A model generated the notes under the pieces. The model was given only the letters and a program-made list of their open reading frames with translations. It made no database searches and was not told the DNA's origin. DNA of 6,498 nucleotides, from positions 1-6,498 of the forward strand of contig CAJTLD010000136.1 of NCBI GenBank assembly GCA_910577065.1, given 5' to 3'. Source of the DNA: an uncultured Lachnospiraceae bacterium. Lineage in GTDB: Bacteria; Bacillota; Clostridia; Lachnospirales; Lachnospiraceae. Shown here one piece after another: positions 5,386 through 6,498 of the stretch; within the stretch, counting starts at the first letter, position 1, and each line of letters begins with the position of its first letter. Made by a program: the position numbers and the translations under genes.

Positions 5386-6427
5386 TGTGGTTTCCTCCGG
5401 ATTTCCATGCGTCCGCTTCCTGTTTTAGGATTTCCTCCACGTCTTCGGCATCGGCAAGGATAACGTCTTCGCATTCCGAATCGGGCTCTTCCTGTAAATC
5501 CGGCTTTTCCTGCGGTTTGTCAGCCTGCGGGCTTTCCTGTTTTTGCACATATCCAGCTTCGGCCTGTTGTTTCGCATAGGACTTTCGCCTTCTCCTGTCT
5601 AAAAAGTACAGCAGAAGGATGAACGCCGCCGTCACGGCAAGCCCTATGATTACCCACAACAGGTAACTCGTATGGGCGCTGACCCCAAGCAACGAGGTCG
5701 GCACGGCTTCCTCCATACCCTCCACATAAGGCGTCCGCGTCCCCCGGACCAAAAGCCTGTGGCTGTTTACGCCGTACGGGGTACAGGTTAAAAGCGTAAC
5801 AAAATCTTCGCCGCTTTCTACAGCGAGCGCGCCGGTTTCATCCGGCTCCACGACGTTAATCTGATCTACCTGATAGCACAGAACGTCGTCTAATATATAT
5901 AGAAGGAAATGATCCCCTTCTTCGAGTTTGTCAAGGTCGGTAAAAAGCGTCGCGCTCGGAAGTCCCCTATGCGCGGATATGACCGCGTGCGTGTTTTCGC
6001 CGCCGACCGGGAGGGAGCTGCCCTCTAAATGCCCCGCCGCCCGTTCAAGCACTTCCTCTTCCGTGGTGTGCAGGATTGGTATCTTAATCGCAATTTTGGG
6101 AATTTCCACATATCCCATCATACCGTCCCCGGTCACGTTCAGGCAGGACATGTAGTCCGCGTTTTCCTCCGACGCCGCCGCCACGGCGAACGAGTCCGGC
6201 AGAATACTTGGGAGAAGCGCATTGTTATAGGAATTTGCGCTGCTCCACTGTGCGCTGTAATCAATTTCCCCGGATTCTTCCATCTGCGCAAGCGTTTCGT
6301 CATATGCAGAAATGAGGACGTTCTGCCTGTATGTGTTCCACTGGTTTGCCACGAATGGATACAGCAGCAAGGACAACCCGGCTAAAAACAATATGCTAAA
6401 GATCAATATATTGATTTTCCTCTTCAT
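5375..6427 (-). CDS. srtC: Class C (pilin) sortase 1 with long acidic cytoplasmic tail
   Basis: A membrane transpeptidase of 350 residues for linking or anchoring LPXTG-type substrates. An N-terminal helix at about 6-26 is followed by QWNTYRQN, then a probable lid near 76-80 (LPDSF; DSF in place of the usual DPF/DPW). The catalytic core has His153 in SAHRGLPSA, Cys215 in TLLTCTPYG and Arg224 in NSHRLLVRG. A second helix spans about 254-275. After it comes RRRRK and then about 70 residues rich in Glu, Asp, Gln and Lys (ending KSGGNHNEK), predicted to be cytoplasmic. This makes the protein markedly longer than sortase 2 and than most class C enzymes. The ATG at 6427 is chosen because AAGGAG lies 7 bases upstream and MKRKINILIF begins a proper membrane anchor. 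The frame stays open upstream to a GTG at 6484, which would have to be read through the hairpin. Confidence 0.95.
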   Translation of the reverse strand: MKRKINILIFSILFLAGLSLLLYPFVANQWNTYRQNVLISAYDETLAQMEESGEIDYSAQWSSANSYNNALLPSILPDSFAVAAASEENADYMSCLNVTGDGMMGYVEIPKIAIKIPILHTTEEEVLERAAGHLEGSSLPVGGENTHAVISAHRGLPSATLFTDLDKLEEGDHFLLYILDDVLCYQVDQINVVEPDETGALAVESGEDFVTLLTCTPYGVNSHRLLVRGTRTPYVEGMEEAVPTSLLGVSAHTSYLLWVIIGLAVTAAFILLLYFLDRRRRKSYAKQQAEAGYVQKQESPQADKPQEKPDLQEEPDSECEDVILADAEDVEEILKQEADAWKSGGNHNEK

Positions 6428-6434
6428 CCAGACT

Positions 6435-6440
6435 CTCCTT
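6435..6440 (-). promoter_or_regulatory. Ribosome binding site of sortase 1
   Basis: AAGGAG, 7 bases before the ATG at 6427, fixes that start over the in-frame GTG at 6484. An AT-rich stretch (6441-6456, TAAATTATAC on the minus strand) lies between it and the hairpin. I cannot support a full -35/-10 promoter there, because the -35 position would fall within the hairpin. Confidence 0.75.
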
Positions 6441-6456
6441 ATTGTTGTATAATTTA

Positions 6457-6483
6457 TGCCGGGGCGGGCCTGCCGCCCCGGCA
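6457..6483. other. Perfect 11-bp GC-rich hairpin ahead of the cluster
   Basis: TGCCGGGGCGG (6457-6467) and CCGCCCCGGCA (6473-6483) pair perfectly around a 5-base loop. It could be the terminator of an upstream gene beyond the right edge or a structured leader of this operon, its end lying 16 bases before the Shine-Dalgarno sequence of sortase 1. Neither side carries a good run of T: the minus direction continues TAAATTATAC and the plus direction CTCTTTCATAG. An intrinsic terminator is therefore only weakly supported. In one frame the minus strand reads through the hairpin to a TAA at 6454-6456, which could be the tail of an upstream protein. Confidence 0.45.
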
Positions 6484-6498
6484 CTCTTTCATAGCCTC

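Noticed and set aside
6448..6453. TATAAT on the plus strand as a -10 box
   Set aside because: No -35-like element lies at the right distance, and no plus-strand gene follows within the window.
6428..6484. N-terminal extension of sortase 1 from a GTG at 6484
   Set aside because: It would translate through the GC hairpin and put 19 polar residues before the membrane anchor; the ATG at 6427 has an ideal Shine-Dalgarno sequence.

Overview
The window holds one tightly packed minus-strand gene cluster for building a cell-surface structure. Everything points to a Gram-positive member of the Bacillota: class C (pilin) sortases, an LPKTG sorting signal, strong GGAGG-type ribosome binding sites and SipW-type export signals. 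The protein families look most like those of gut Clostridia/Lachnospiraceae of moderately high GC. That placement rests on recognition of the families, not on a database search.

Layout in the direction of transcription (high to low coordinates). A 71-base leader (6428-6498) carries a perfect GC-rich hairpin. It is followed by class C sortase 1 (5375-6427, with a long acidic cytoplasmic tail) and class C sortase 2 (4507-5385). Next come a pilin-like protein with a Cna_B-type isopeptide domain but no sorting signal (3509-4504) and two small exported proteins with SipW-dependent (TasA/camelysin-like) signal peptides (2981-3496 and 2235-2984). The only LPXTG protein of the window follows (1373-2221), then a MucBP-type, Pro/Ala-rich membrane-anchored surface protein (228-1376). 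The cluster runs off the left edge into the 5' part of a SipW/ER-type signal peptidase I gene (1-253). Genes overlap by 4 to 26 bases or are separated by 2 to 13 bases. No terminator or promoter is visible inside, so they are very likely co-transcribed.

How the parts probably work together (inference). The SipW-type peptidase would process the two TasA-like subunits. The general signal peptidase would process the pilin-like, LPKTG and MucBP proteins. One or both sortases would join or anchor subunits, with the LPKTG protein as the only visible donor substrate. The cluster combines two assembly routes usually described separately: sortase-linked pili, and SipW/TasA-type fibres as in biofilm matrix. 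Three neighbouring exported proteins lack any sorting signal yet all end in Leu-Gln. A terminator-like hairpin lies inside the start of the signal peptidase gene. There are no RNA genes, mobile elements, CRISPR arrays or plus-strand genes that I can support.
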